The notes under the pieces are model-generated. The model was given only the letters and a program-made list of their open reading frames with translations, had not been told where the DNA came from and searched no databases. Of a DNA stretch of 64,000 nt, positions 1 through 7,810 are shown in pieces. The stretch comes from Caballeronia sp. SBC1 (GTDB lineage: Bacteria; Pseudomonadota; Gammaproteobacteria; Burkholderiales; Burkholderiaceae). The DNA is taken from positions 1,178,001-1,242,000 of the forward strand of contig NZ_CP049156.1 in the NCBI RefSeq assembly GCF_011493005.1. The letters run 5' to 3'. Position numbers and translations under genes: made by a program. How positions within the stretch are numbered: position 1 is the first letter of the stretch; each line of letters begins with the position of its first letter.

Positions 1-182
1 CCAATGGAGAGGGCCCAGATCCAGGAGGAGATCTGGGCATCCGAGAGATGGGCGGCGCGCCCGGCCTGGAACATGAGGACGAGCGAACTGGTATAGCCCG
101 TCATCATGGCGACGAATCCCGCAACAAGCGCGGAGAGGGAGGAGTCGGCGAGGGGGCGGAAGGTCGTGGCGAGCGGATTCAT
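1..182 (-). CDS. BenE-like benzoate/H+ symporter, N-terminal part (runs off the window)
   Basis: The first 60 codons of a leftward gene lie in the window; the rest is outside. The peptide starts MNPLATTFRPLADSSLSA and continues into a hydrophobic helix (LVAGFVAMMTGYTSSLVLMF) followed by AAHLSDAQISSWIWALSIG. This matches my recollection of the BenE family of inner-membrane benzoate/proton symporters, which begin with a short cytoplasmic segment and a first helix like this. The ATG at 182 is the only sensible start. No benzoate catabolic gene is visible in this window. The family call rests on the N-terminus alone, so substrate is inferred. Confidence 0.72.
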   Translation of the reverse strand, partial: MNPLATTFRPLADSSLSALVAGFVAMMTGYTSSLVLMFQAGRAAHLSDAQISSWIWALSI

Positions 183-367
183 GCGAAGCCTTGGAGGACA
201 ATCGCAGATCCTACTGGCCGAATGCAATTAAGGGCAGTGACAGTCTGAAAAAAAATTGCCGTGCCACTTCAAAGCGACGTGAATAAAATTCGCAAAGCCG
301 GCGGAAAAAGTGCTCGAATGTGTATTGAACCGCGCGCGAGGCAAGAGAGCCGCTCGATCAGCACCGC

Positions 368-1543
368 TTATTTGGACAGCGCCCGCATTGCACTTTCAAG
401 TCCGCCAAGCGTCAACCCAAACATTCGACCGCCAAGTATTTGCCGAATAATCGATACCGATTGCCGATATTCCCACAGCCTTTCCGGTTCAGGATTGAGC
501 CAGGCGAAATGGGGAAACTGATCGGCAAGTCGTCTCAGCCAAACGGCGCCGGCTTCGGCATTGTTATATTCAACCGATCCGCCGGGTTGCACGACCTCGT
601 ATGGACTCATGGTTGCATCGCCGACGAAAATCAGCTTTGTATCCGGCGAAAATTTGTGCAGCACATCAAACGTGGCCGTGCGCTCTCCATGCCGTCTCCG
701 GTTATTTTTCCAGAGATAGTCATAAACGCAGTTGTGGAAGTAATAAAACTCCAGATGCTTGAACTCTGATTTCGCTGCGGAAAAGAGTTCTTCAACGCGC
801 TTGATATGGTCGTCCATCGACCCGCCTACATCCAGCAGCATCAGAACCTTCACATTATTGTGGCGCTCCGGCACCATCTTCAGATCGAGCCAGCCGGCAT
901 TGGCGGCGGTACTCCGAATGGTGTCGGGGAGGTCGAGTTCATCGGCGGCGCCTTCGCGCGCGAAACGCCGCAGGCGCCGCAACGCCACTTTGATATTGCG
1001 CGTGCCTATTTCGACCTGATCGTCGTAATCCTTGTACGCGCGTTCATCCCAGACCTTGACCGCCGTGCGGTTGCCCGCGGAATCGCCGCCAATCCGAATT
1101 CCCTCTGGATTAAACCCGCCGTTGCCGAACGGCGACGTTCCGCCTGAACCAATCCACTTGCTGCCGCCTTCGTGCCGTTCATGCTGCTCTTCGAGAAGTT
1201 GCTTCAGCCGGTCCATCAACTTGTCGATACCGCCAAGCGCTTCTATCTGGCGTTTTTCCTCGGGCGTGAAATCCCGTTCCAGTCGCTTTTTGAGCCATTC
1301 GAGCGGCACATTGAACGAATCTTCATCGAGCATCGCGATGCCGTTGAAATAGGCGCCGAACGCCTGATCGAACTTATCGAAGTATTTCTCGTCCTTGATC
1401 AGCGTCATGCGCGCGAGAAAATAGAACTCGTCAATAGACGGCCCGATGACCTTGGCCTTGAGCGCTTCAAGCAGCGTCAGGTATTCCTTGACCGAAACTG
1501 GTAGCTTGGCGCCGCGCAGAGAATAGAAAAAGTCGATCAGCAT
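368..1543 (-). CDS. VWA domain-containing CoxE-type protein
   Basis: 391 residues, soluble. The N-terminal 120 residues are helical and charged, followed by a Gly-rich stretch (about 126-155) and a C-terminal von Willebrand A-like domain. The metal-site segment reads VLMLLDVGGSMDD, with D238 and S242; this differs from canonical DxSxS because the middle serine is glycine. A second acidic motif, IFVGDATMSP, follows. Proteins of this family work with MoxR-type AAA+ ATPases as chaperone or metal-insertion pairs, and the partner MoxR gene lies upstream in the same leftward operon, with a GNAT gene between them. The client protein is unknown; no carbon-monoxide dehydrogenase genes are nearby. Family is confident, cellular role is not. 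Confidence 0.88.
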   Translation of the reverse strand: MLIDFFYSLRGAKLPVSVKEYLTLLEALKAKVIGPSIDEFYFLARMTLIKDEKYFDKFDQAFGAYFNGIAMLDEDSFNVPLEWLKKRLERDFTPEEKRQIEALGGIDKLMDRLKQLLEEQHERHEGGSKWIGSGGTSPFGNGGFNPEGIRIGGDSAGNRTAVKVWDERAYKDYDDQVEIGTRNIKVALRRLRRFAREGAADELDLPDTIRSTAANAGWLDLKMVPERHNNVKVLMLLDVGGSMDDHIKRVEELFSAAKSEFKHLEFYYFHNCVYDYLWKNNRRRHGERTATFDVLHKFSPDTKLIFVGDATMSPYEVVQPGGSVEYNNAEAGAVWLRRLADQFPHFAWLNPEPERLWEYRQSVSIIRQILGGRMFGLTLGGLESAMRALSK

Positions 1544-1583
1544 GCCGGGCTCCTTGCCCCAATCTGTCGCAGTACGAGTCGCG

Positions 1584-2198
1584 CTATGAGTCGAGCGGCA
1601 AGTCGAACCGCGCTTCGAGTTTCGCGCTCAGATTCGCGCGCACGGCCGGCCACTCGGACTCGATAATCGAAAATACCACCGTATCGCGGTAAATGCCGTC
1701 CCGGCCGATCTGGTGATTGCGCAGAATTCCGTCTTCCTTCGCCCCCAGCCGCGCAATAGCCGCGCGCGATTGACGGTTCATGAAGTGAGTCCGGAATTCG
1801 ACGGCGATAGCCTTCAGCGTATCGAACGCATACGAGAGCAGGAGCAGCTTGGCTTCGGTGTTTATCGCCGTGCGCTGCACGCGTTTTGCGTACCACGTGC
1901 TGCCGATCTCAAGCCGCCGATGGGCCGCTTCAACATTCATATAACGCGTGCTGCCGACCACGTCGCCTGTCCGCACGTCGATGATGGTGAACGGTTGCGC
2001 GCCGCCGGAATCGCGCAGGGCAAGCGCCGTGTCCATCCATGCGCCGATTGTCTCGGGCGAGGGGACGCTTGTGTACCAGAGCTTCCACAACTCGCCGTCC
2101 GTGGCGGCGTTGGCAAGCGCGTCCTGGTGCTCGCGCTCGAGCGGCACGAGTTTCACATACCTGCCTTCCAGCGTAACCGGATCGATCCAGCGGCTCAT
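1584..2198 (-). CDS. GNAT-family N-acetyltransferase (RimJ/RimL-like)
   Basis: 204 residues. The layout is that of RimJ/RimL-type acetyltransferases: an N-terminal strand (GRYVKLVPLEREHQDALA), a central strand (PFTIIDVRTGDVVGSTRY), the segment LEIGSTWYAKRVQRTAINTE in the acetyl-CoA-binding part, then AVEFRTHFMNRQSRAAIARL, typical of the last helix. It would transfer acetyl from acetyl-CoA to an amine, either a small molecule or a protein N-terminus; the substrate cannot be read. It sits between moxR (13 bp upstream) and the VWA gene (40 bp downstream) on the same strand, so it is probably cotranscribed with them. Start is the ATG at 2198. Confidence 0.85.
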   Translation of the reverse strand: MSRWIDPVTLEGRYVKLVPLEREHQDALANAATDGELWKLWYTSVPSPETIGAWMDTALALRDSGGAQPFTIIDVRTGDVVGSTRYMNVEAAHRRLEIGSTWYAKRVQRTAINTEAKLLLLSYAFDTLKAIAVEFRTHFMNRQSRAAIARLGAKEDGILRNHQIGRDGIYRDTVVFSIIESEWPAVRANLSAKLEARFDLPLDS

Positions 2199-2211
2199 AC
2201 GTGCAGCCCTT

Positions 2212-3054
2212 TCAACGGTTGTTGCGGTTCATGAACAGCAGGCGCTCGAACAGGCTCACGTCCTGTTCGTTCTTGAGCAACGCGCCATGCAGCGGCGGGA
2301 TGACTTGTTTCTGATCGGTGGAACGCAGCGCTTCCGGGCCAATGTCCTCGGCCAGCAGCAGCTTCAGCCAGTCGAGCAATTCCGATGTCGACGGTTTTTT
2401 CTTCAGCCCGGACACATTGCGCAGCTCGAAGAAACTTTGCATCGCGGCGGCGAGCAGATCCTGCTTGATGCCTGGAAAATGCACCTCGACGATCTGCTTC
2501 ATCGTCGTGGGTTCGGGGAATTTGATGTAGTGGAAAAAGCAGCGGCGCAGGAACGCGTCGGGCAGTTCTTTTTCGTTGTTCGACGTGATGATCACCAGCG
2601 GCCGGTGTTTTGCTTTCACCAGTTCGTGGGTTTCGTAGACGTAGAACTCCATCCGGTCGAGCTCGCGCAACAGGTCGTTTGGGAATTCGATGTCCGCTTT
2701 ATCGATTTCGTCGATCAGCAGCACGCCGGTTTCATCGGCGTCGAAAGCCTGCCACAGCACGCCCTTGACGATGTAATTGCGGATGTCCTTCACGCGTTCG
2801 TCGCCGAGCTGGGAATCGCGCAGGCGCGACACCGCGTCGTACTCGTAGAGGCCCTGCTGGGCCTTGGTGGTCGACTTGATGTGCCATTGCAGCAGCGGCA
2901 TGCCGAGTGCGGCGGCGACTTCCTCGGCCAGCATGGTCTTGCCGGTGCCGGGCTCGCCCTTGATCAGGAGCGGGCGCTGCAGGGTGATGGCGGCGTTGAC
3001 GGCCAGCTTGAGATCGTCGGTGGCGACGTATTGCGATGAACCTTCAAAACGCAT
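2212..3054 (-). CDS. MoxR-family AAA+ ATPase
   Basis: 280 residues from the ATG at 3054 (MRFEGSSQYVATDD). The reading frame stays open further upstream, but that extension is rich in Arg and Pro and looks non-coding. Walker A GEPGTGKT is at residues 33-40 and Walker B LLIDEID at 112-118; a sensor-1-like segment IITSNNEKELPDAFLRRC and an arginine-finger region follow. MoxR ATPases use ATP to remodel or activate partner proteins, usually with a VWA-domain protein. The VWA gene is two genes downstream, so the two products are predicted to act together. First gene of the leftward moxR-GNAT-VWA operon. Confidence 0.92.
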   Translation of the reverse strand: MRFEGSSQYVATDDLKLAVNAAITLQRPLLIKGEPGTGKTMLAEEVAAALGMPLLQWHIKSTTKAQQGLYEYDAVSRLRDSQLGDERVKDIRNYIVKGVLWQAFDADETGVLLIDEIDKADIEFPNDLLRELDRMEFYVYETHELVKAKHRPLVIITSNNEKELPDAFLRRCFFHYIKFPEPTTMKQIVEVHFPGIKQDLLAAAMQSFFELRNVSGLKKKPSTSELLDWLKLLLAEDIGPEALRSTDQKQVIPPLHGALLKNEQDVSLFERLLFMNRNNR

Positions 3055-3502
3055 GACGCGTCCCTCGGAGAAGGAAAAATTGCAGTATAAGTCAGAAGGG
3101 TTTTGGCTGAGCCGCCCCCCGGAGCGCCCGGTCGGGCTCAACCGCGCCTCAATCGCGCCGTTGTTGCCGAAGGAGAACCCGATGTCCATCGGACAGATTG
3201 TCGCAGTTCCCCGGAACCCCAGGCGCTGCGGCCTTGCGCGATGGGGGCGACCCCACTGCGGCCGGTGGACGCAGGGTAGGTCGCGCGGTACAATTAGCGC
3301 GATTTTTTTGGCCCGCGTGGCTGGAAAGAACGGATCCGCGCGGATCTGCGGCAAGGTACGATTCAGTGCCGTTGTTCAGCGCGGGCTTTAGCAAGGGCTT
3401 TAGTACAGGCTTCAGCGCGCGTCCGTTTGACCAGTCCCGAGAAAGTCCCGGAACGCCAGGCGTCCAAGGTGCCGGATTTCCCCTCATGCCAGGTTAGAAG
3501 CT
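3055..3502. other. Intergenic region between moxR and the cytochrome c pair
   Basis: 448 bp separating divergent genes. No convincing coding sequence was seen; the open frames have atypical composition. It holds a candidate promoter for the cytochromes (3266-3294) and, near 3386-3408, a short run of GGGCTTTAG-like direct repeats. Strong GC-rich segments around 3110-3260 may fold but no clear terminator was found. Confidence 0.5.
3266..3294 (+). promoter_or_regulatory. Candidate sigma-70 promoter for the tandem cytochrome c genes
   Basis: A -10-like TACAAT (3289-3294) is preceded by TGGACG (3266-3271; four of six matches to TTGACA) at a 17-bp spacing. This would start transcription about 200 bp before the first cytochrome gene. 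Seen by eye only. Confidence 0.33.
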
Positions 3503-3868
3503 ATGAATAAATTCGTCGGCAAATGTGCCGTGATCGCAGCGCTGTCGGGGCTTGCCGGCTTCGCGACACAGGCATCCGCCGATGTCGTGGGCAACGCGAA
3601 AGCAGCCCAGGGCAAAGTTGCGATGTGTATTGGGTGCCACGGCATTCCCGGTTACCGCACCGCGTATCCCGAGGTGTACCGGGTTCCCATGCTCGGCGGC
3701 CAGAGCGCCCGTTATATTGAGAACGCGCTGCATGAGTACAAGAAAGGCGACCGCCATTTCGAGACGATGCATGGCATAACGGCCAACTTGTCCGATCAGG
3801 ATATCGCCGACATCGCTGCGTATTACGCCGCGCAAACCCCCTCTTCGAAGAACAATCCCGACAAGTGA
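3503..3868 (+). CDS. Exported monohaem cytochrome c, class I
   Basis: 121 residues. A signal peptide occupies about residues 1-26 (hydrophobic IAALSGLAGF, cleavage after ASA). The mature protein has one haem-binding CIGCH motif (C42, C45, H46) and a downstream Met in FETMHGITANLSDQD that can serve as sixth ligand. It should be a periplasmic one-electron carrier. It is followed 79 bp later by a second cytochrome c gene of similar size, the two probably forming one transcript that ends at the strong terminator at 4371. No oxidase or dehydrogenase gene is adjacent, so its electron donor and acceptor are unknown. Confidence 0.92.
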   Translation: MNKFVGKCAVIAALSGLAGFATQASADVVGNAKAAQGKVAMCIGCHGIPGYRTAYPEVYRVPMLGGQSARYIENALHEYKKGDRHFETMHGITANLSDQDIADIAAYYAAQTPSSKNNPDK

Positions 3869-3947
3869 TCCGCGTTGCGCCCGCATCTGATTGTCAGATC
3901 CAGGGCGCCCGTCACCCGGTAATCACTAATCGCGGATAGGAGAATTC

Positions 3948-4328
3948 ATGAAGGCACTCGACACAGTGTTGAAGACAGCATGCACGGCAGCCGCGCTGAT
4001 CGGCGCGATCGGCGTTCTGGCCATGCAGCCGGCGCACGCAGCCGATGCAAGCAATGGCAAGGTGCTCACCGAGGCCCACAATTGCGCGGCCTGCCACGGC
4101 CCGAACCTGAACAAGCCGGTGAGCGCGGAGTATCCGAAGCTCGCAGGCCAGCACGCCGACTATCTCTACTGGGCGCTGCGCCAGTACCAGATGGGCAACG
4201 GCAATCCGAACTTCGGGCGTAACAACCCGATCATGGCCGCGCAGGTGCAAAGCTTGTCGCAAAGCGATCTGAAAGACATTTCGGCGTATATCGAATCGTT
4301 GGACGGCGATCTGGTCGTGAAGAAGTAA
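3948..4328 (+). CDS. Exported monohaem cytochrome c (c4-like half)
   Basis: 126 residues with a signal peptide (residues 1-31, cleavage after AHA) and one haem motif CAACH (C46, C49, H50). The region after it, KLAGQHADYLYWALRQYQ, and the later NPIMAAQVQSLSQSDLKDIS with its Met ligand are typical of cytochrome c4/c5-type domains; a full c4 has two such domains, here there is one. A good ribosome-binding site (ATAGGAG) precedes the ATG. Together with the upstream cytochrome the pair resembles a split diheme c4, but the two genes are separate and each has its own signal peptide. Confidence 0.92.
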   Translation: MKALDTVLKTACTAAALIGAIGVLAMQPAHAADASNGKVLTEAHNCAACHGPNLNKPVSAEYPKLAGQHADYLYWALRQYQMGNGNPNFGRNNPIMAAQVQSLSQSDLKDISAYIESLDGDLVVKK

Positions 4329-4370
4329 ACATCGCCCGATTGTCGTTGTTATTGTGATGCGCGCATAAAC

Positions 4371-4410
4371 AAACACCCCGCCGGTGAATTACCCGCGGGG
4401 TGTTTTCGTT
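4371..4410. terminator. Bidirectional Rho-independent terminator
   Basis: Perfect 11-bp inverted repeat, AAACACCCCGC (4371-4381) against GCGGGGTGTTT (4395-4405), with a T-run on the plus side and an A-run on the minus side. It lies between the convergent cytochrome pair and the DUF1841 gene and should serve both. Confidence 0.9.
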
Positions 4411-4422
4411 TTGATTCAACCT

Positions 4423-4854
4423 TCAGTCTCGCGACGCCCGCTGTTCGATCAGCGCAAGATAGGCGTCGGTGTCCGGTGGCGTGTTGTTGCGCTGTGATTC
4501 CCAGATGATCTGCCCAAGGCATTCCATGATGGCGTGCTGAGCGTCGTGCGTCGAACCCATCCGGCTGACCAGCCGCTCATGCGCGCGCCGGATGCCGGGC
4601 GGTTGATCGATGGACAGTTGCTCGGTAATGGCGAGATGCATCGATAAATGCAGGAAGGGATTGCTCTTGCCCTGATCCGGCGAGTAGTTTGCGTGGGTTA
4701 CGTCGGGATCGGCGAGTTCTTTCTGGTATTCAGGATGCTCGCCGATCCAGTCTGCCGCAATGCTCTCAAGCGGTGTCAGGACGCCGCCCTCGCGCTGCTT
4801 GCGCCAGGTATCGGTAAAAAATTGGCGAACTTCGTCGCGGCTAGGGTTGAACAT
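4423..4854 (-). CDS. DUF1841 family protein
   Basis: 143 residues. Recognised by the N-terminus MFNPSRDEVRQFFTDTWRKQ and the conserved NPFLHLSMHLAITEQLSID and GIRRAHERL segments of DUF1841, a soluble betaproteobacterial family of unknown function. The repeated conserved His (HLSMHLAITEQ, STHDAQHAIMEC) could bind metal, but that is inference. It lies 137 bp downstream of nth on the same strand and ends at the shared terminator. Confidence 0.9.
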   Translation of the reverse strand: MFNPSRDEVRQFFTDTWRKQREGGVLTPLESIAADWIGEHPEYQKELADPDVTHANYSPDQGKSNPFLHLSMHLAITEQLSIDQPPGIRRAHERLVSRMGSTHDAQHAIMECLGQIIWESQRNNTPPDTDAYLALIEQRASRD

Positions 4855-4991
4855 GTTGTGGGGGTGCTTGCGGGTGTCGTTTTCAGGGGCTCATTTTAAG
4901 CTGCATCGCCGCTTCTCGCCTGTCTCTCGCCCGTCTCTTGGCCGACCCTCGCCCGCTCGGCTCGTGCCGGATTTCCCGCCGCTTATTCTGC

Positions 4992-5636
4992 TTATTCGAT
5001 AGGCGCCGGCGTTTTCGGCCGAAACTCGCACAGCGGCTCGATCGCGCAATGCCAGCATTCCGGCACGCGGGCCCGGCATACATAACGACCGTGCAGAATC
5101 AGCCAGTGATGGGCGTCCTGTTTGAATTCATCGGGGACGAATTTCTCAAGCGCAGCCTCCACGGTGCGCACGTCTTTCCCCGGCGCGAGGCCGGTGCGAT
5201 TTGAGACACGAAAGATATGCGTGTCCACTGCGATGGTCGGATGGCCAAACGCCGTGTTCAGGATTACGTTGGCAGTCTTCCGTCCTACGCCTGGCAGCGC
5301 TTCGAGCGCCTCGCGATCGTCCGGGACCTCGCCACCGTATTGCTCCACCAGGATCTTGCACGTGGCGATCACGTTCTTCGCTTTCGTCCGAAACAGCCCG
5401 ATGGTCTTGATGTACTCCGTCACGCCTTCTTCGCCGAGCTCCAGCACCTTGGCCGGCGTATTGGCAACCGGATACATGCGCCGCATGGCCTTGTTCACGG
5501 AGACATCGGTGGCTTGTGCCGACAGCAGCACCGAGATCAGCAACTCGAACGGCGATTCATGCTCGAGTTCGGTCGTCGGATGCGGATTCAGGCTTTGCAG
5601 CGTTTCAAAGATCGCGCGGCGTTTTGTGGGGTTCAT
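4992..5636 (-). CDS. nth: Endonuclease III (DNA glycosylase/AP lyase)
   Basis: 214 residues, close to the E. coli enzyme. It removes oxidised pyrimidines from DNA and cleaves the abasic site by beta-elimination. The helix-hairpin-helix LPGVGRKTANVI carries the catalytic Lys at residue 120, and VDTHIFRVSNR carries the catalytic Asp at 138. The four Cys of the [4Fe-4S] cluster are at 187, 194, 197 and 203 (C-x6-C-x2-C-x5-C), identical in spacing and numbering to E. coli. It starts 5 bp after the rsxB stop codon, so the two are very likely translationally coupled, as expected from the conserved rsx-nth neighbourhood. Confidence 0.97.
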   Translation of the reverse strand: MNPTKRRAIFETLQSLNPHPTTELEHESPFELLISVLLSAQATDVSVNKAMRRMYPVANTPAKVLELGEEGVTEYIKTIGLFRTKAKNVIATCKILVEQYGGEVPDDREALEALPGVGRKTANVILNTAFGHPTIAVDTHIFRVSNRTGLAPGKDVRTVEAALEKFVPDEFKQDAHHWLILHGRYVCRARVPECWHCAIEPLCEFRPKTPAPIE

Positions 5637-5641
5637 CGTGT

Positions 5642-6589
5642 TCAGGTGTTGTTATCGTTACCAGGGTTGCCGGGTTCACCGAGTTCACGATCGGGGTCGA
5701 TGGCAGGTGCCGAGCTTTTGTCGTCATCGGCGCGGATCATGCCAAGCCGGCGTCGCCGCGCCTCCGCTGCGTCGATCTGCGCCTGAACCTCCGGGCTGAC
5801 CGCATCGATGTTTTTCGGCCCCGCGCCGAGTCTGGCCAGCTCTTCTTTCTTCTGGCGTGCACGGTCCATCGCGGCCTGGATGATGGCGCGCTTTTTCGCT
5901 TGCGCGTCGTCGTCGGGCGTGGCGGCGGGTTGCACCGCCTTTGATTCAACCGATCCGTCCGGCCCAGCATCTGGCTGAGCAGCCGGTTGCGTACGCGGCT
6001 CAGTGCCCGACTCAGTGCGCAACGACGCGACCACGCGCGCCGCCTTGCGCGCTTCGGCCGCGTCGCGTTCACGTGCGAGGCGTGCCAGGCGCCAATCGTG
6101 CCGCTCGCGCGCCGCGTCGGCTTCCTGCTGGCTCCATGCGTCCCAGCCAGTTTTCTCGCCCGTGACCGGAACCATGGCGATGCAATCGACCGGGCAGGGC
6201 GGCACGCACAGGTCGCAGCCGGTGCACAGTTCAGGGATGATCGTGTGCATCTGCTTCGCCGCACCCACGATTGCATCGACCGGACACGCTTGCAGACATA
6301 GCGTGCAGCCGATGCAAAGATTTTCATCGATGATCGCTTGCGGCCGTGGCCGTTCCACGCCGTTGTCCGGATTCAGCGGGATGACAGGCTTGCCGAGTAG
6401 GCTGGCCAGGCGGACCACGCCTTCCTGGCCCCCCGGCGGGCACTGGTTATAGTTAGCCTCGCCTGCTGCAATGGCCTCTGCATATGGCCGGCAAGCGGGA
6501 TACCCGCATTTGGTGCATTGCGTCTGGGGCAGCCGGTCTTCGATCTGGTCGGCGAGAGTCTTGGGGGAGGTTGCAGTCACTACAGTCAC
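5642..6589 (-). CDS. rsxB: RsxB/RnfB-like ferredoxin subunit, soluble orphan form
   Basis: 315 residues. An N-terminal 4Fe-4S domain has Cys at 25, 28, 33 and 50; two further ferredoxin motifs follow, with Cys 92, 95, 98, 102 and 122, 125, 128, 132. In the Rnf/Rsx complex this subunit passes electrons towards the membrane; in E. coli the complex keeps SoxR reduced. Two oddities: the usual N-terminal membrane helix is missing (the protein begins [20 protein letters not shown]), and there is a charged Ala/Arg/Lys-rich C-terminal tail of roughly 150 residues. No rsxA, C, D, G or E gene is in the window. nth follows directly. Confidence 0.9.
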   Translation of the reverse strand: MTVVTATSPKTLADQIEDRLPQTQCTKCGYPACRPYAEAIAAGEANYNQCPPGGQEGVVRLASLLGKPVIPLNPDNGVERPRPQAIIDENLCIGCTLCLQACPVDAIVGAAKQMHTIIPELCTGCDLCVPPCPVDCIAMVPVTGEKTGWDAWSQQEADAARERHDWRLARLARERDAAEARKAARVVASLRTESGTEPRTQPAAQPDAGPDGSVESKAVQPAATPDDDAQAKKRAIIQAAMDRARQKKEELARLGAGPKNIDAVSPEVQAQIDAAEARRRRLGMIRADDDKSSAPAIDPDRELGEPGNPGNDNNT

Positions 6590-7068
6590 ATTAACGGCTT
6601 GCTAACAGCGTGGGGAGGGCAGCGCGCACGGGCTCGTGACCCTGGCGCGAAGTCGTTGCAACACGAACGGCACGTTCGTCTGGCATTGCCCGGGCCGGTG
6701 GGTCATACAAAACAGACGTTCGGCCATGGGCGCGACCTGGTCGATCCGCATTCGCGGGCATTCGACAACATTAGTGACGGCACGTGAGGACATGTCGACC
6801 GCTCAGGTTCGCGCTCATTTTTGACGTCATGTTCGAGCGTTTCCGGCCGTTGCACGGGAAGCGGCATTATCGCCGAATTTCAAGCTGTTCCCAATCATTC
6901 CCAATTGCCAACACGCCAACGATGTGCACATAATCAAATCGCTTTCGATTGACTGCAGGACGGTATTCCCCACTCACGTTGGCGTAACCGATCCATCGCA
7001 TGCTTCCTGAGGACACGGGAACGCGTGACGCTATTTCGATAACGCGGTTTGTCGATCACAAAGCCACC
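6590..7068. other. Divergent intergenic region, rsxB / TetR gene
   Basis: 479 bp between the divergent rsxB and TetR-type genes. No credible coding frame seen. It contains a 17-bp inverted repeat (6663-6679) and an AT-richer stretch (about 6890-6960) likely to hold the TetR-gene promoter. Confidence 0.45.
6663..6679. promoter_or_regulatory. 17-bp palindrome, candidate operator
   Basis: ACGAACG-GCA-CGTTCGT is a perfect 7-bp inverted repeat around a 3-bp centre. Size and symmetry suit a TetR-type dimer and it lies in the divergent region next to a TetR gene, but it is about 390 bp from that gene's start and only 74 bp from rsxB. Assignment is speculative. Confidence 0.3.
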
Positions 7069-7701
7069 ATGAACCAGCCAAAAATCAAAAGAGATCCCGA
7101 GGGTACACGCCGTCGCATCCTGCTGGCCGCCGCAGAGGAATTTGCTGCGGGCGGCTTGTTCGGCGCGCGTGTCGACCAGATTGCGCGCCGTGCCGAAACC
7201 AACGAGCGAATGCTCTACTATTATTTCGGCAGCAAAGAGCAGTTGTTCACGGCCGTGCTCGAACATGCATTCGCCGCACTCACGGACGCTGAAAAGACGC
7301 TGGATCTCGATGGCGTTGCACCCGTTGAAGCCATCACGCAACTGGCGCATTTCATCTGGAATTATTATCGTGAGCATCCCGAACTCTTGCGGCTCATCAA
7401 TAACGAAAATCTGCACGAAGCCCGCTATATAAAGGGTTCCACGCGCATTCGAGAGTTGATATCGCCGGTGGTCGCGACGCTCGCGAAGATTCTCGAACGT
7501 GGTCAGCATGCCGGACTATTTCGCAATAACGTCGACCCGCTGCGCTTTTACGTGACTTTGTCGGGTCTTGGCTATTACATCGTATCGAACCGATTCACGC
7601 TCGAAGCCACGTTCGGACTCGACTTCAGCCGCGACGCCGAACGCGATGAAATCATCAAGATGAATACGGAATTGCTGCTGGCGTATTTGCTGCGACGCTG
7701 A
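7069..7701 (+). CDS. TetR-family transcriptional regulator
   Basis: 210 residues from the ATG at 7069 (MNQPKIKRDPEGTRRRIL). The N-terminal HTH is clear: RRRILLAAAEEFAAGGLFG, DQIARRAETNERMLYYYFG and SKEQLFTAVLEHAF are the three helices of the TetR DNA-binding domain. The C-terminal ligand domain (about 80-210) includes AHFIWNYYREHPELLRLINN and resembles the group of regulators with RutR/NicS-like C-terminal domains. A 23-codon upstream extension of the frame is possible but has no family-like sequence. Likely a ligand-responsive repressor; target genes and ligand are not evident. It ends just before a strong terminator shared with phaZ. Confidence 0.9.
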   Translation: MNQPKIKRDPEGTRRRILLAAAEEFAAGGLFGARVDQIARRAETNERMLYYYFGSKEQLFTAVLEHAFAALTDAEKTLDLDGVAPVEAITQLAHFIWNYYREHPELLRLINNENLHEARYIKGSTRIRELISPVVATLAKILERGQHAGLFRNNVDPLRFYVTLSGLGYYIVSNRFTLEATFGLDFSRDAERDEIIKMNTELLLAYLLRR

Positions 7702-7737
7702 CGCATTGGCTTCCTCGCCGCAGAGGGGCCGCAAATG

Positions 7738-7770
7738 AAACACGCCGCGTAAAACGCGGCGTGTTTTGTC
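7738..7770. terminator. Bidirectional Rho-independent terminator
   Basis: Perfect 12-bp stem AAACACGCCGCG (7738-7749) / CGCGGCGTGTTT (7755-7766), small A-rich loop, T-run on the plus side. It separates the convergent TetR-type and phaZ genes. Confidence 0.9.
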
Positions 7771-7810
7771 ATGCCAATTAATTTCAAACTGCTTTTCCGT
7801 CAGACCGCGA

